Positions 1 to 10,256 of a DNA stretch of 64,000 nucleotides are shown here, piece after piece. The stretch covers positions 1,042,958-1,106,957 of the forward strand of contig NW_026111665.1 of NCBI RefSeq assembly GCF_024679095.1, written 5' to 3'. This DNA is from Eriocheir sinensis. Taxonomy: Eukaryota; Arthropoda; Malacostraca; Decapoda; Varunidae. The position numbers and the translations under genes are program-made. The notes under the pieces are model-generated. The model was not told the DNA's origin, did no database searches, and saw only the letters and a program-made list of their open reading frames with translations. Numbering within the stretch: position 1 is the stretch's first letter; every line of letters starts with the position of its first letter.

Positions 1-257
1 ATTCGGACTGAGCCCATTCACGTTTATACTTAAGATGCCAAGGACGCGTCGGTTAATTAAGTAAGTGATCCAAAACTTGTTTATCGAAACTCTCTTGCTC
101 AACGTAGAGGTGTATCTTATGGACATACCTTAAAGAACAGGAATTTGCAAAGCTTAGTATTTCTTATAATTATTTATTTTGCGCTGGCTTTACTTTGTAT
201 TGCAGCTGACCGGCCGGCCTGATGACCAACTCTTCCCTAGCTCCCCTCATAAGAAGG

Positions 258-338
258 GCGTCTCCATGGCCGAGTGGTTAATGAGGGGCATACCATCCTC
301 GATGATCGCTGGTTCGATTCCCGACGGGAGCAGGATTT
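258..338 (+). repeat. tRNA-like sequence, decayed tRNA or SINE head
   Basis: An A-box-like TGGCCGAGTGG (267-277) and a B-box-like GGTTCGATTCC (311-321) are spaced as in Ser/Leu-type tRNAs and followed by a T-run (336-345) that could terminate Pol III. The acceptor and T stems pair poorly, with several mismatches, and no clean anticodon arm folds. It is therefore better read as a degenerate tRNA or a tRNA-derived SINE head than as a functional tRNA gene. Confidence 0.4.
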
Positions 339-479
339 TTTTTTTCTCGTGTGTTTCATTACACAGCTTTATTATGCATGCAATGACGTCACGCTGCCGT
401 CCAATGTGGGGGGGTGGGGGTTCCGTTATGATGATATACTATAAGGATAGCCCATTGAAACGTCATCGATGACGTCATG

Positions 480-938
480 ACTGAGGTATGTCATCTGGCT
501 CACTCTCTCGGTATAAAATGTACTAGAAAACCCTTATTTATTCTTATTCACGGTCAGATTTTGTGCCTTTTTCATTGCTTAGGATAAGTCATTAAATTAG
601 GCAGCTAATACTATACAATAATATAAATAATGTGAGAAACATGGTAAACAAGCTGCAGAAATAGTGATTGGTCTGTTAACCATCGATGCTTACGTTTTCT
701 AAACTTTTATGAACATTAGTGTTCTATAGCTTAATTTGCAGGGGTAACTAATCCTGTATATAATGAATTTTTTTTTTTATACATATCTTTATATTGTATA
801 ATATTTACGCAATTTTTTTACGAAATGAATTTACCTTTACCAAACTTTTACTATGGAGCTTTGTTGGCTTTTCTTTGATGTTATCACTTTCTTAGAAAAT
901 GTTTGTACCTCACCCGCGCAGACTTCAACCTCACTATA
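480..938. other. AT-rich stretch, no gene seen
   Basis: AT-rich DNA with short A/T runs; no coding signature, RNA gene or clear repeat was recognised. Confidence 0.5.
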
Positions 939-1073
939 TTAATATTTTCGTTTGCAGGCCAAAATCCACTTCTTCAAGGTGTGTTTGTCTCTAGGAAACA
1001 TAATGAACTTAACACCTTGACGACTTTCCGCAGTTGAGCCACTGTAACACCCATATACACCACAGATCACCAT
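939..1073 (-). pseudogene. THAP-type zinc finger fragment
   Basis: The 44-residue frame starting at the ATG at 1073 reads like the N-terminal half of a THAP domain: a C-x2-4-C pair close to the start (ICGVYGC), an FPRD segment, and a KKWILACKRK stretch containing the expected tryptophan and cysteine. THAP domains bind DNA through a C2CH zinc centre and occur in host regulators and in P-element transposases. The rest of the domain, including the distal C and H, is absent: the frame stops right after the KRK motif. A GTGAGG donor-like site lies just beyond the stop at about 915-925, so this may be a first exon with a damaged end. Upstream residues in the same open frame look like chance translation of C/T-rich sequence. 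Host gene or transposon origin cannot be decided. Confidence 0.45.
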
Positions 1074-1704
1074 TATCACTGAGCACGCTACTGTCATAAC
1101 ATAGTGCTGTGCTGGAAGCTTCCCTGAGTCTATGGGCCTCTGGAAGACTGGGAGCAGCGAGCAGGGGGCAGGGGCAAAACCTGCCCGCCCACAGGGCCCG
1201 CAGTCAGGCACCAGGAAGGAAGTGTGTACTCTTAAACGGACTATTTGTAACGGATTTAAGCTAAGCAGTACCCAATGGCAGACAATTGGTCCACCTTCTT
1301 CTCTCTCTCCTACTTTTCTTCCTTTTCGTCTTCTTCTCCTCCTTCCTTCTTTCCTTCCTTCCACCATTACTACAGAAGTCCTCGCTGCCATACACCTACT
1401 CTGGTCAGCACAGCCACTTTTGAACCCTCCCACACTACTTACGACCCTCATACACCTTCTGTTCAACAGCCAACATGACACCTCTACCATATCAAGTCCC
1501 TTCCATAACTACCATAGCCCCTTGTAACAATATCACGTATTACAGACTACCCCGCAAACACTAAAAGTAGACACCCGAACCTGGCCACGCAGACACTCGC
1601 TACCATACATCTCTCTCTCTGATGGCATGAAGCAACGGAACATGAATATTCTGTCTGTCTGTCTCTCTAACTGGCTGGCTGGCTGGATGGATTAATCTGT
1701 GGAT

Positions 1705-1706
<2 letters not shown>
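1074..1706. other. C/T-rich intergenic DNA
   Basis: Pyrimidine-rich plus strand with runs of CTT and CTC that create low-complexity open frames on both strands. No gene is supported. Confidence 0.5.

Positions 1707-1765
<59 letters not shown>
1707..1765. repeat. (CT)n microsatellite
   Basis: About 29 CT units, uninterrupted. It generates arginine/glutamate and serine/leucine open frames that are not genes. Confidence 0.97.
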
Positions 1766-1767
<2 letters not shown>

Positions 1768-2014
1768 CCCATACCCACTCACTACCGTACAGGAGTGATG
1801 TTGCACCTTGCCTTAAATAATAAATATTTTCCATGGTTATACTCAAATCATGAGAACATTGTAACTGAAATGAAATCACTCATTTATGTGTTATTTTCAT
1901 AATCCTAAATAATGATATCATAACATGCCTTCACAAACGCTCGCTTGACCGTGACTGGCGATTGAATGCACACGACGCCATTTTGCACACGGCACCGCGG
2001 CGCTTCCTTGCAGG

Positions 2015-2375
2015 AAGGAGACAACTGTCGATGATTTGGCCAATGCTGACATGTAAACAAAGAAAATAGCCGGGATGATGAAGATCAGTAAAAGAACAGT
2101 CCAACGATGGAAAAGGAGGTATGGAGAGGCTGAAAGTTTAGAAAATACAAAAAGATGTTGAGGCACTCGTCACACCACCCGGCAAGAAGGCGACTCCATC
2201 ATTCAGTCAGCCACCCAGAACCCTCTCACGACGGCAGTCGAGATAACAAGAAACATACAAGTCAACGTTGCAGTGCAAACGGAGAGGAGGCGGCTTCGTG
2301 AATCTGGCCTGCATCACCGGACGCCCTCCACCAAGCCTTTCCTCACGCAGAGAAACAGGGAGGAGTAATAAATTA
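2015..2375 (+). pseudogene. Tc1/mariner transposase N-terminal fragment
   Basis: Conceptual translation across two frames gives a paired helix-turn-helix region: a first helix ending ISKRTVQRWKRRYGEAE, then an NPLTTA-like segment, then RRLRESGLHHRTP and KPFLT. This spacing matches the DNA-binding half of Tc1-like transposases (S-x2-TV-x-RW, NP-x-TA, RL-x-E-GL-x-R-x-P). A stop or frame change after KRC (about 2155) breaks it. The DDE catalytic domain that should follow after 2375 is missing, so this is a dead 5' remnant. No TIRs were identified. Confidence 0.6.
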
Positions 2376-2559
2376 CATGGCGCCATAGTTATTCCTATTC
2401 TTGTTACTTCTTTATCATAGTACTACAAAAAAGTCAGGACATATATTTCTGTTAGCTTGAAGTAATTACGGTAATTCCCCCTCGCCCAACAACCAAGAGT
2501 AGGCTAGGCTAGACTCCGTAATTATTGTCTTATAAATCGCCCGCGTTCAAATCCTCTAT

Positions 2560-2562
<3 letters not shown>

Positions 2563-2594
<32 letters not shown>
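2563..2594. repeat. (AC)n microsatellite
   Basis: Sixteen uninterrupted AC units. Confidence 0.95.
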
Positions 2595-2596
<2 letters not shown>

Positions 2597-2599
2597 ACA

Positions 2600-3640
2600 A
2601 GAGCAATACAATATATGAAGTCTACTTATGAACGCTAGGCATAAGTTATAATATATTTAATTATAAAGTTTATTACATTGGTCTTCAGACAAAACAGGAG
2701 GAATTGCGATACTACGGAGGAGCCAAAATTGCCTTTGGCGGCTGAAATACGACATTCGTCACTTAACATAATATTGGTTGGTGGTTGAATATTAGTAGTT
2801 TAGGATAACATACCGTAATATTACTCTCCCCACTGCTGAGGTGATCAAGTCCGGACACACGTCCATCAAAACCATAAGCTACAATTAAATCGCACAACTG
2901 TTTCCCAACATATGCACATATATACATCAACAAATAAATTGTAAGAGAAGACCCATTCTTCCCCAGGCAAACGCAACGCACCACAGCACTCGCTCATCCC
3001 TATACAGTGACTGAAAGAATGACGGTTAACCCTTACCGTAACCGTCTTGAGCGCCAAGATACTTTCATAGTGACATGAACTGTTTAACAGTTAATATTCT
3101 CTGTACGTACGTTGCACCATCTTTATACTTATACTACCAAATTTGACACACCAACTAAAGGGGTATCATAATGAATCAGCTTCCTTAGCAGAATAATGTG
3201 CAGAGTTACTTTAATTATTTTTTTATCTGATGTTGTGGGGTGTGTATCTAGAAAAAGTAGTAATAGTTTTATAAATCTATATGTACTACTGTTGAGTTCT
3301 GCTGAAAACATTCAAATTCCTGTAAATTTAGTGATCGAGACATATGTCACATTATGTGTTAGTAGGCTAGGCCAGTTTTTTGCCTCACTATAAGGGAATG
3401 GTACGGCATTCCTTGCTGTTTCAGTCACCGATATTTTGGTAGGGATACAAGAAGGAAATATGAAACACACATAGTACAGTATGGACGAAATACAGCATCC
3501 ACGACAGCTCAACTTCAGATTTTTTGCAGTTCTCTTGGTTAATTTTCTAGATTTGGTGCATAAATGTTCCAGCCTATTACAAAACGGTCATTCTGTACTA
3601 GTTTCATATTCTGCTGCATTGAAATAACGTAATAGCAGGG
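2600..3640. other. Unassigned AT-rich DNA
   Basis: Only short scattered open frames on both strands. No family, RNA gene or repeat was recognised. Confidence 0.45.
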
Positions 3641-3695
3641 GCTTTCCCATGCTCTCGCCATGGCTTTGGGCAACATTGCCCACGAGAGGTGGGCG

Positions 3696-3721
3696 TGACG
3701 TCATCGTTCCCTGTGACGTCA
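3696..3721. promoter_or_regulatory. Pair of full CRE-like palindromes
   Basis: Two TGACGTCA octamers (3696-3703 and 3714-3721) lie 18 bp apart, with a related TGACGTCG at about 3730. Two more full copies lie at 384-391 and 470-477. TGACGTCA is the consensus for CREB/ATF dimers. No adjacent transcription start is visible, so function is only suggested. Confidence 0.25.
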
Positions 3722-4092
3722 TAACAATGACGTCGGAGCGCAATATCCTTTCTCTCTCTGATCCTTGATTCTAACTGCCGCCCCATAAAGCTTCTATTCA
3801 ACAAAGAAACGTGTCCCCTCTGCCAGACCCACTCACTCCGTGAACCTACTATGCAACACGCAACGTGGACTCTCTCCCATAACTACCAAACCTACAAGGG
3901 TCGAGGCCATGGTATACTGGTTAGTGGATGTAATAGACTTCAGCGCACAGCTCCCACATTTCCTGGGTGTTCTTGACCCTGACCTCTCCTTCGAAAACCA
4001 TACATCTGGTTCACGGTGGGCAAAGGAGAATCCCCGTTCAACGGAGACCCAGTCTAATATGGGATTCTTTTCTCAATCTGGACTGCTAGATG

Positions 4093-4119
4093 GTGTGACA
4101 AAAGTCACCGGTTAGCGAG

Positions 4120-4195
<76 letters not shown>

Positions 4196-4222
4196 CTCGC
4201 TAACCGGTGACTTTTGTCACAC
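4093..4222. repeat. Palindrome with (AT)n core
   Basis: A roughly 30-bp arm starting GTGTGACAAAAGTCACC (4093) is repeated in inverted orientation ending at 4222, with about 70 bp of (AT)n between. The arms show no mismatch by eye. It could be a foldback MITE, or a hairpin in which the AT tract expanded at the loop. Confidence 0.85.
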
Positions 4223-4309
4223 TAACAAGTCCTGCCCGGCTCAAAAGTGAGAAATTATGCTACCTAGACGGTCCTGAGACCCAAAAATGCTATCTAGCTC
4301 GGGCCATAA

Positions 4310-5330
4310 GGGCGTAAGCCCACGCAACATTTTCGGGTTGTTTGATTGTCGCTGCGAGTGACCATGACAGACATACTGACTGAGAGAGTTGGGGCTCTGC
4401 TCGTCACTCGTTTGATGCTTCTGCAGCGCCATATTATTATACACAAGGCTCTTGCCGGTGGATTCCGCCATCAGGTGGCGTGACGTAATCTCCAGCCTTG
4501 TGTGGCTGTTGTGGAGAGAATGGTTTGACGAGTTAGACGTACCCTAACGCTGTTAAGCCCTCGCAACATTTTCGGGTCGTTCGACTGTCGCTGCGAGTGA
4601 CCATGACGGCCATACTGACTGAGACTGGGATGGGCCTCTGTTCGTCACTCTTTTGATGCTTCTGCAGCGCCATATTAGGCCTCCAACGAGCCTAAAGTGA
4701 AAACTATACGGAATATACAAGGCTTTTGCCGGTAGATTCCACCATCAGATGGCGTGACGGAACCTTCAGCCTTGTTTGGCTGTTGTAGAGATAATGGTTT
4801 GACGAGTTAAAGGTACCATAACGCCCAGCGTAGGGATGGTCAAATTAAACGCAACTGCTTATTAGTAGTTATCCTTGTGACTATTAATTGTTCCCCGAAG
4901 GCGCGCGTGTTTGTGCAGTGTTAAGAGATCGAACGTGGACGTGATTTTTCCTTACGTTCATAGTTTTTTACCCCAGTGTGTGTAATGGTATGTCTACCAA
5001 GGTCACCCTTCCGGATGAATTGCTTCCGAAACTCCTTACATTGATAGTTGTTTACCCCAATGTGTGTAAGGGTGTTTGCAGCAAGAGTACTCCTCTGGGT
5101 AAATTGTTATACAGATTCCTTACATTCATAGTTCTTTACCCCTGTGTGTGCAAGGGTGCCAATTAATTGAAAATACGCTTACACAGTCATGAGATGGACG
5201 TCTGATCATCACTCTTGATATGCTTCTGCGTCGCCAGCTTAGGCTCGTGTTGGATGATTCCGCCATCAGGGTGCGTGGCGGAACCTCCAGCCTTGTTTGG
5301 CTGTTGTGAAATGGTATGATATGAATGGAT
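4310..5330 (+). repeat. Diverged tandem array, ~250-bp and ~90-bp units
   Basis: A unit containing GCAACATTTTCGGGT, GCTGCGAGTGACCATGAC, TGATGCTTCTGCAGCGCCAT and CAGCCTTG-TGGCTGTTG occurs at about 4321-4555 and 4560-4815, with a shorter third copy at 5185-5320. Between the second and third copies, three roughly 90-bp units share TTACATTCATAGTT-TTTACCCC-GTGTGTGTAAGGGTG (4953-5160). No coding content is convincing. Confidence 0.7.
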
Positions 5331-5395
5331 AACTGAATGAGAGAATGGGTAATGGTGTTAATGAAACAAACATCCTGTCTTATATTCATTGGACA

Positions 5396-5880
5396 TAATA
5401 GATAAGAACATAAGAACGCAGGAGTCTACAAGAGGCCGGTAGGCCTGTACGAGGCAGCTCCTTTGACCCTAAGCTCCCGTGTATCTAACCCCACCTAATA
5501 TCGCTGTCCATGAATTTATCTAGTCTATTTTTTAAAGTGACGATTGTATTGGCACTCACCACATGACTGCTAAGCCTATTCCACTCATCCACCACCCTGT
5601 TAGTAAACCAATTTTTGCCTATGTCCCTGTTGAATCTGAATTTATCCAGTTTAAACCCATTACTTCGTGTCCTACCCGGTTCTCTTACCAACAAAACCTT
5701 ATGAATGTCTCCCTTATTAAAGCCCTTCATCCATTTATAAACCTCGATCATGTCTCAACGCACCCTTTGCCTTTCTAGAGAATGCAAGTTTAACTGTTTG
5801 AGTCTTTCCTCGTATGGCAAGTTTCTCAACCCCTGAATCATCTTAGTCATCCTCCTCTGCACCGATTCTAACATTTGATA
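5396..5880 (-). pseudogene. CR1-like LINE, 3' end of RT ORF and 3' UTR
   Basis: Reading leftwards, the sequence encodes the C-terminal tail typical of CR1-group ORF2 proteins: NLPYEERL-like and LNLHSLERQR-like segments, then FTNRVVDEWNRLSSHVV and KNRLDKF near the stop at about 5485. Below it lies a short 3' UTR containing TAAGAACATAAGAAC (5399-5414). The same protein tail occurs in the more complete element at 49,967-53,222. The copy is 5' truncated, with only the last ~130 codons left and a frame break near 5750. Confidence 0.7.
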
Positions 5881-6240
5881 TCCATTCTATAGTAAGGTGA
5901 CCAGAACTGATACAATTAACAATCAGTGGTTTGCATGAACATATCAAAATGATCCTTAATATATTATATAACATAATAAACAAACCGGTGACAGGAATTC
6001 CCGCCCCGTCAAAGAAAAGTGCATTTTTCCGCAAAAAAAAAAAAAATCCGAACGTGATGAATTGCTGCCTATATTGTCTATATTGCTAATTCTTTTCTGA
6101 GCCTATTCAAGTACTTGAATTTGTACTTAATCTGTGAAAATTAAAAGTGTTTGTACTGGGAAAGGTGCTTGTCTAAGTACTCTTTGACTTCCTTCACTTG
6201 ATCAGGACTGGACCATACTGACGATTTACGTTACATGCCG
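5881..6240. other. No gene seen
   Basis: AT-rich sequence. It may include the 3' UTR of the minus-strand gene that ends at 6241. Nothing else was recognised. Confidence 0.4.
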
Positions 6241-6747
6241 TTATGGCAGCTTTATTATCTTTGAAAACCTTTGATGATTTCGGGAAATTAATTCCTCATT
6301 GGATATAGTGCTGGGTGGTGGCGAAGTAGCAGTAGTGTCTCCGAGCGATGACAGTACACTCGCTCCATCTGGGAATTCCCTGCCAATTGACGGGTTGGTG
6401 AAGACACTTCTGAAATTGAGAAGTTTTTGTTAGTTCTGATAAACTGCATACATCTATACTCATCACACACACTACTAGTGTTGTGTCTACTTACTCCATA
6501 GCTGTGCTTGCCCCTCCCGTTGCAGGATCGGTTCCCAGCGAGGAGGCACTCCTGAAAGTGAAAAATCGTTAGTGTTGAGCAATTTCACACTGCTATATGC
6601 ATGCCACTCACACTACTAGTGTTTTTTTTCTACTCACTCCACATTTTCGCCATCCGATATCAGGAGGGGCTCGGTCGATTGCTGTAGAGGGGTAGCTGGA
6701 CGCAGGAAACTCTCAGTCCCCGGTTCATCAGGGTTATTGGAGACCAT
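6241..6747 (-). CDS. Three-exon short open frame, unknown product (111 aa)
   Basis: Inferred directly from splice signals. Exon 1, 6747-6638, starts ATG GTC TCC and ends GGA|GTGAGT. Exon 2, 6551-6495, follows CACTTTCAG and ends GGA|GTAAGT. Exon 3, 6409-6241, follows CAATTTCAG and ends in TAA. Lengths 110, 57 and 169 nt join in one open frame with both introns in phase 2. Exons 2 and 3 both begin by completing a Glu codon followed by Ser (ES-A, ES-V), suggesting exon duplication. The product is rich in Ser, Thr, Pro, Gly and acidic residues, without a signal peptide, membrane segment or known domain; it is probably disordered. It lies just downstream of the tyrosine-recombinase-like exons on the same strand, so it could be a separate gene or the tail of that one after a stop arose. 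Function unknown. Confidence 0.5.
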
Positions 6748-7348
6748 AGTTGAGAACATTAGTTAATATTGGTTTCCATTCAGGTTTGGCTATTTATTCT
6801 TGCATTAAAGCGCATACCACGTATGACATACGTACGCGTTTTCATCCTCCACACCGGGAGCGCTGTCTTGGGCGGTGTGGTCATCTTCGTTGCCGCAGTG
6901 GCTCCTCATTTTCTTCAGCGTGTAGACCACTGCCTTCCCTGGCACCACTTTTTCCGAGAACTCGTAATAACGAGTGACGGTAGGCAAGGCATGCCCGCAT
7001 TGCGTGGCAAGATTTTGCCGAAATGCGGGGTCAGTAAATTTATTCCAAAGCGCTGAAGGATCCGAAATGTTATGAATTTTGTTGTTGCGGCTAACCCCGT
7101 CTTTTTCACAATCCTGCTGAGGTTTGAAAAGCTGAGCTGTGAACAGCATGTGTCCCCAGTCTGCTGATGTATGTTTGGAAATACGAAGCAGGTGGGGTTC
7201 ATACAAGACACTACCAGCGGCCGGTAATACAGCATGTAGGCATCTAATGCCTTCCTCTCCGATGCATCAAGATAGAGGAGGTGGAGACCTGAAATAAAAA
7301 TAATAGGTCACACATACAATGGAAGATTATTTTTCTTCTGTTTTCTAA

Positions 7349-7800
7349 AGCCCCAAATACACTGCCGAATTTTTATTCACGAATGTGCGCGAATATGCAA
7401 GTCATCCTGTGTCGTGGACAAGTTCGGCATCTTTTTTGCCTGTTCTTGTCCGTTCGGGGACATGTCTGCGTCCACCGCGCGACTTTTGACAGTTGGTCAC
7501 GACCGCCACGAAAGTTTCATGTTGCATGAAAAATTCGCGGCCGTTCGCCGAATGTGCACGAATGCAAAATGACCGCTGAAGACGGCGTCCAAGTCGTGGT
7601 GTTCGGCGAATTGTCGCCGAATTTTGACCGTTGAAATTTTAATTTTGTTGGCGAATTTGTCACCGACATGTCGCTGATTATTCGTGGACATGTCTCCGAC
7701 ATGTCGCCGAATGGCCAAGACTATTCGGGGACATATCCCCGAATATTCGGCGAATTAATCACGACACGGCAATCGGGTCGCGGTGGGAGATGTACACGGG

Positions 7801-7880
<80 letters not shown>

Positions 7881-8781
7881 GAATAAAATAATATAATAAT
7901 AAATAGTAAACAAGAAAATATGAAAAACAAGAAGAATCATGAATGTATAAAATAGGCATGAAACTAACAGTTTCATTTATTTCTTTATATATTTACTATT
8001 TATTACTTTATTTATTTATTTTATTTTTTAGTTATTTAAATGTATTTCTTCTTTCAGTTACTGGTATGTTTATTAATATTAAGTAAATATTCATTCATTC
8101 TAAAATATATGTAGGAGGGCAAAACAAAACCAAGTCACAGTTATACATTTTATTACACATACTATCATACATATTACCACACATATTATCACACATATTA
8201 TCACACACGGTATTTACTCATCCATAATTCTGCCCTGCCAGGGCACTGCTCAAAGGGTGTTGTAGTAGTCCATGAGGTAGGCGCGAACATTCTTGGGGCC
8301 TACCATAGCTCTTGGGTTCCGCAGAGGGTCGAGTGAGCCGATTTGATCACCCTCTTGCCATTTTCCTGGAACAAGCTGCGAGAGACGAGGTGGGCTCTTC
8401 AGCTGCAGGTGAAGAAGTGTGTTGCACCCCGGATTCCCGTGCTTTTATATGTCACATGGACATCATATGACCAGCTGTCAGAAATCTTGGCACTGTTGGA
8501 GAATTGTCCCCGACATGTCGCCGACACTTCAGGGACATACGAAGACAATGCGGAGACATGTCATCAATTATTCCGCGACAAAAAAAACGACATGGACGCC
8601 GAATAGCCGGCGACATCTCTCCGAATTGTCCCCGACATGTCTTGAGCATTCGCCGGCATGTCGCCGAATGGTCACGAACTCTGAGAATCTTGGTCATGTC
8701 GGCGAACCGGTCGCCGGATTTGTTCACGAACTGATTCGGCGACAAGTTCGTGTTGCAAAATTCGGCAGTGTTTTTGGGGCT
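7349..8781. mobile_element. Non-autonomous TIR transposon, PIF/Harbinger-like
   Basis: The ends are inverted repeats: left AGCCCCAAATACACTGCCGA, right (reverse complement) AGCCCCAAAAACACTGCCGA, one mismatch in the first ~25 bp. Both ends abut TAA (7346-7348 and 8782-8784), a 3-bp target duplication typical of PIF/Harbinger (TWA). Subterminal regions are packed with variants of GACATGTCGCCGAAT in both orientations, likely transposase-binding repeats. The core has a (CT)n tract and AT-rich DNA but no transposase. It sits within the intron of the recombinase-like gene (8826-7289). Confidence 0.7.
7802..7871. repeat. (CT)n microsatellite
   Basis: About 34 CT units inside the TIR transposon, followed by a short (TG)n. 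Confidence 0.97.
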
Positions 8782-9239
8782 TAAGATCGTTCGGTAGTAT
8801 ATGACATAAAATTAAACAATAATTACCTTGTTGGTCCGTTTTGTGCCTTGCAATTCTGACTACATAGCACTCCACAGCATTAGTCATGGGTTACCTAATC
8901 TCCTCCATCTCGAGGTATTCGGAGAGGGTGAATTCCGAAAATTCCATAGGTCTCCGGAGGGACTTTATCATCAGTTGAGTTATCAGGACATCCCTCAGGT
9001 TGGTGAAGTCCTTCAGGGTCGTAGGCCTTGCATCGGAGTTGTCTATACAGTCTTTGGCATTTTCAATAATGTCCTTCAAATGATCAAACCGATGAATGGC
9101 TTCAATTGTAGCGAGGGTAACATTCTCTACCTCTTTCTTTCTTTTCACCTGAGCCCTTTCGACAACCTCGTCCCTGCGGTATCTCACTAAGAAGAAAATT
9201 GTATAATTAGCACATATGATTACATGTAAAGATATACGT

Positions 9240-9801
9240 GACCTCCTGCTCAGTCGTGGCGTTGCTGCTTTCGGGCGGAGCAGGTGTTGTGCTCGCGTTC
9301 GGGGAGCAGCCTGGCCCCCCCCCAGCCCAGGTCCCCAGGGTCCTCCGCAGGTGGTGGTGGAGTCGGTGCGGGGCTGGGGCTGAGCGAGGGCCGGCCTCCA
9401 GGACCCCGGCCCTCATCCAGGGGGTGCTGAAGAGGAGGCACACGTGCTGTCTCGAGCCGCCCCACTGCAGCTTGGACCTTTGCCCTGTAGACATCATGCC
9501 TCCTCTTCCCCTTGATGGCGACCAGGGTGTGGTGGGGCAGCACCTCTCTCTGGATGGCTTGATTTATCAGGCGTATGTTCGGGTGGGACGCTTCAGAGGT
9601 AGCCACCAGGGCCATCTCCTCCTGATCCCACCTTGCCGTTGGGCGCGTAGCAAGCCTCTCAGCCTCCGCAGCATAGCACTCGGTAGGGTGAGCTTGTCGT
9701 TGGTGGACGCGGCGATCGATGAGGGAGGCGAACGCGCGCCCACAGATAGGGCAGGTTGATCCGTGGTCGTCGGGGTGCCCATCTCCATCGGGTTCCAGCA
9801 T
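9240..9801 (-). pseudogene. R2-like retrotransposon, N-terminal fragment
   Basis: The minus-strand frame from 9801 encodes one C2H2 zinc finger (CPICGRAFASLIDRRVHQRQAH), then a Myb-like segment starting RWDQEEMALVA and ending AIKGKRRHDVYR. These are the N-terminal DNA-binding modules of R2-clade proteins, here with a single visible finger. A proline-rich linker follows and the frame ends near 9240 without an RT domain. The piece lies 3' of the larger R2 body at 10.2-12.5 kb on the same strand, so it is either the start of a second, truncated copy or a rearranged part of the same one. Its left edge abuts intron sequence of the recombinase-like gene. Confidence 0.65.
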
Positions 9802-9830
9802 GCGTCGATTAGCAAGCGGACACTAGGAAA

Positions 9831-10256
9831 TTCTTGTTAGAAAACCGATGGTCCACGCTGGCGCCGAGCATATGCGGGCCATCGCGGTGGAGAAACTTTG
9901 CCGTGACACGGAGTTGCAGCCAAGACGAGGACGGGAGGGGCGGGGCCCCCCCGCCATATCACGCCCAGCGGGCCCACGTGGAGGGGTTCTTAGTAATCGT
10001 ACGCTTCTTATTTTTTTACACTTTGCAGTTTGTAATTATAGTAGTTATAAATTTAGTTTTCATTTAATATTTTACTATTTACTTTACTTTCTTTTATTTA
10101 ATTTAAATATATAATATAGTACATAATGGAGTTGGAGAGAAACAACGAAGTATAATCTCGACTAAGGCGCTGCGTGTGGAAGACACAGCTCCCAACATTT
10201 ATATATTTCCTATCTATTAACAACGCCGAAACGCTGGTGGTGAGATTTTAACTTTA
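9831..10256. other. Putative R2 UTR DNA
   Basis: GC-rich then AT-rich non-coding sequence between the two R2 pieces. The part near 10,130-10,256 is probably the 3' UTR of the larger R2 copy. No independent gene was seen. Confidence 0.35.

Larger units (their letters stand above)
6804..9186 (-). pseudogene. Spliced tyrosine-recombinase-like gene, two exons, broken
   Basis: Exon A (9186-8827) follows a pyrimidine-rich acceptor (TTTTCTTCTTAG) and ends CAACAAG|GTAATT. Exon B (7288-6804) follows TTTTATTTCAG. The exons join in phase 1. The joined product resembles phage-integrase-fold proteins seen in many invertebrate genomes: LRDVLITQLM-x-KSLRRPMEF (first catalytic Arg region), VVRIARHKT, a YYRPLV segment, then CGHALPTVTRYYE, which fits the (H/G)H...T-x2-YY region containing the nucleophilic Tyr. 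Two lesions are visible: an in-frame TAA after EMEEIR (about 8890) and a frame change near 7080. Upstream exons would lie right of 9191 and are not identified. A TIR transposon occupies most of the intron. Related genes are usually Crypton-like recombinase derivatives; assignment is by motif only. Confidence 0.5.

Noticed and set aside
258..338. Functional tRNA-Ser/Leu gene
   Set aside because: A and B boxes are present but acceptor and T stems mispair; kept only as a tRNA-like repeat.
7721..7976. Arg-Glu and Ser-Leu repeat open frames at the (CT)n tracts (also about 1600-1902)
   Set aside because: Translation of GAGAGA/CTCTCT microsatellite DNA, not genes.
9238..9759. 173-residue plus-strand frame
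   Set aside because: Antisense to the zinc finger-Myb segment of the R2 fragment; no domain of its own.
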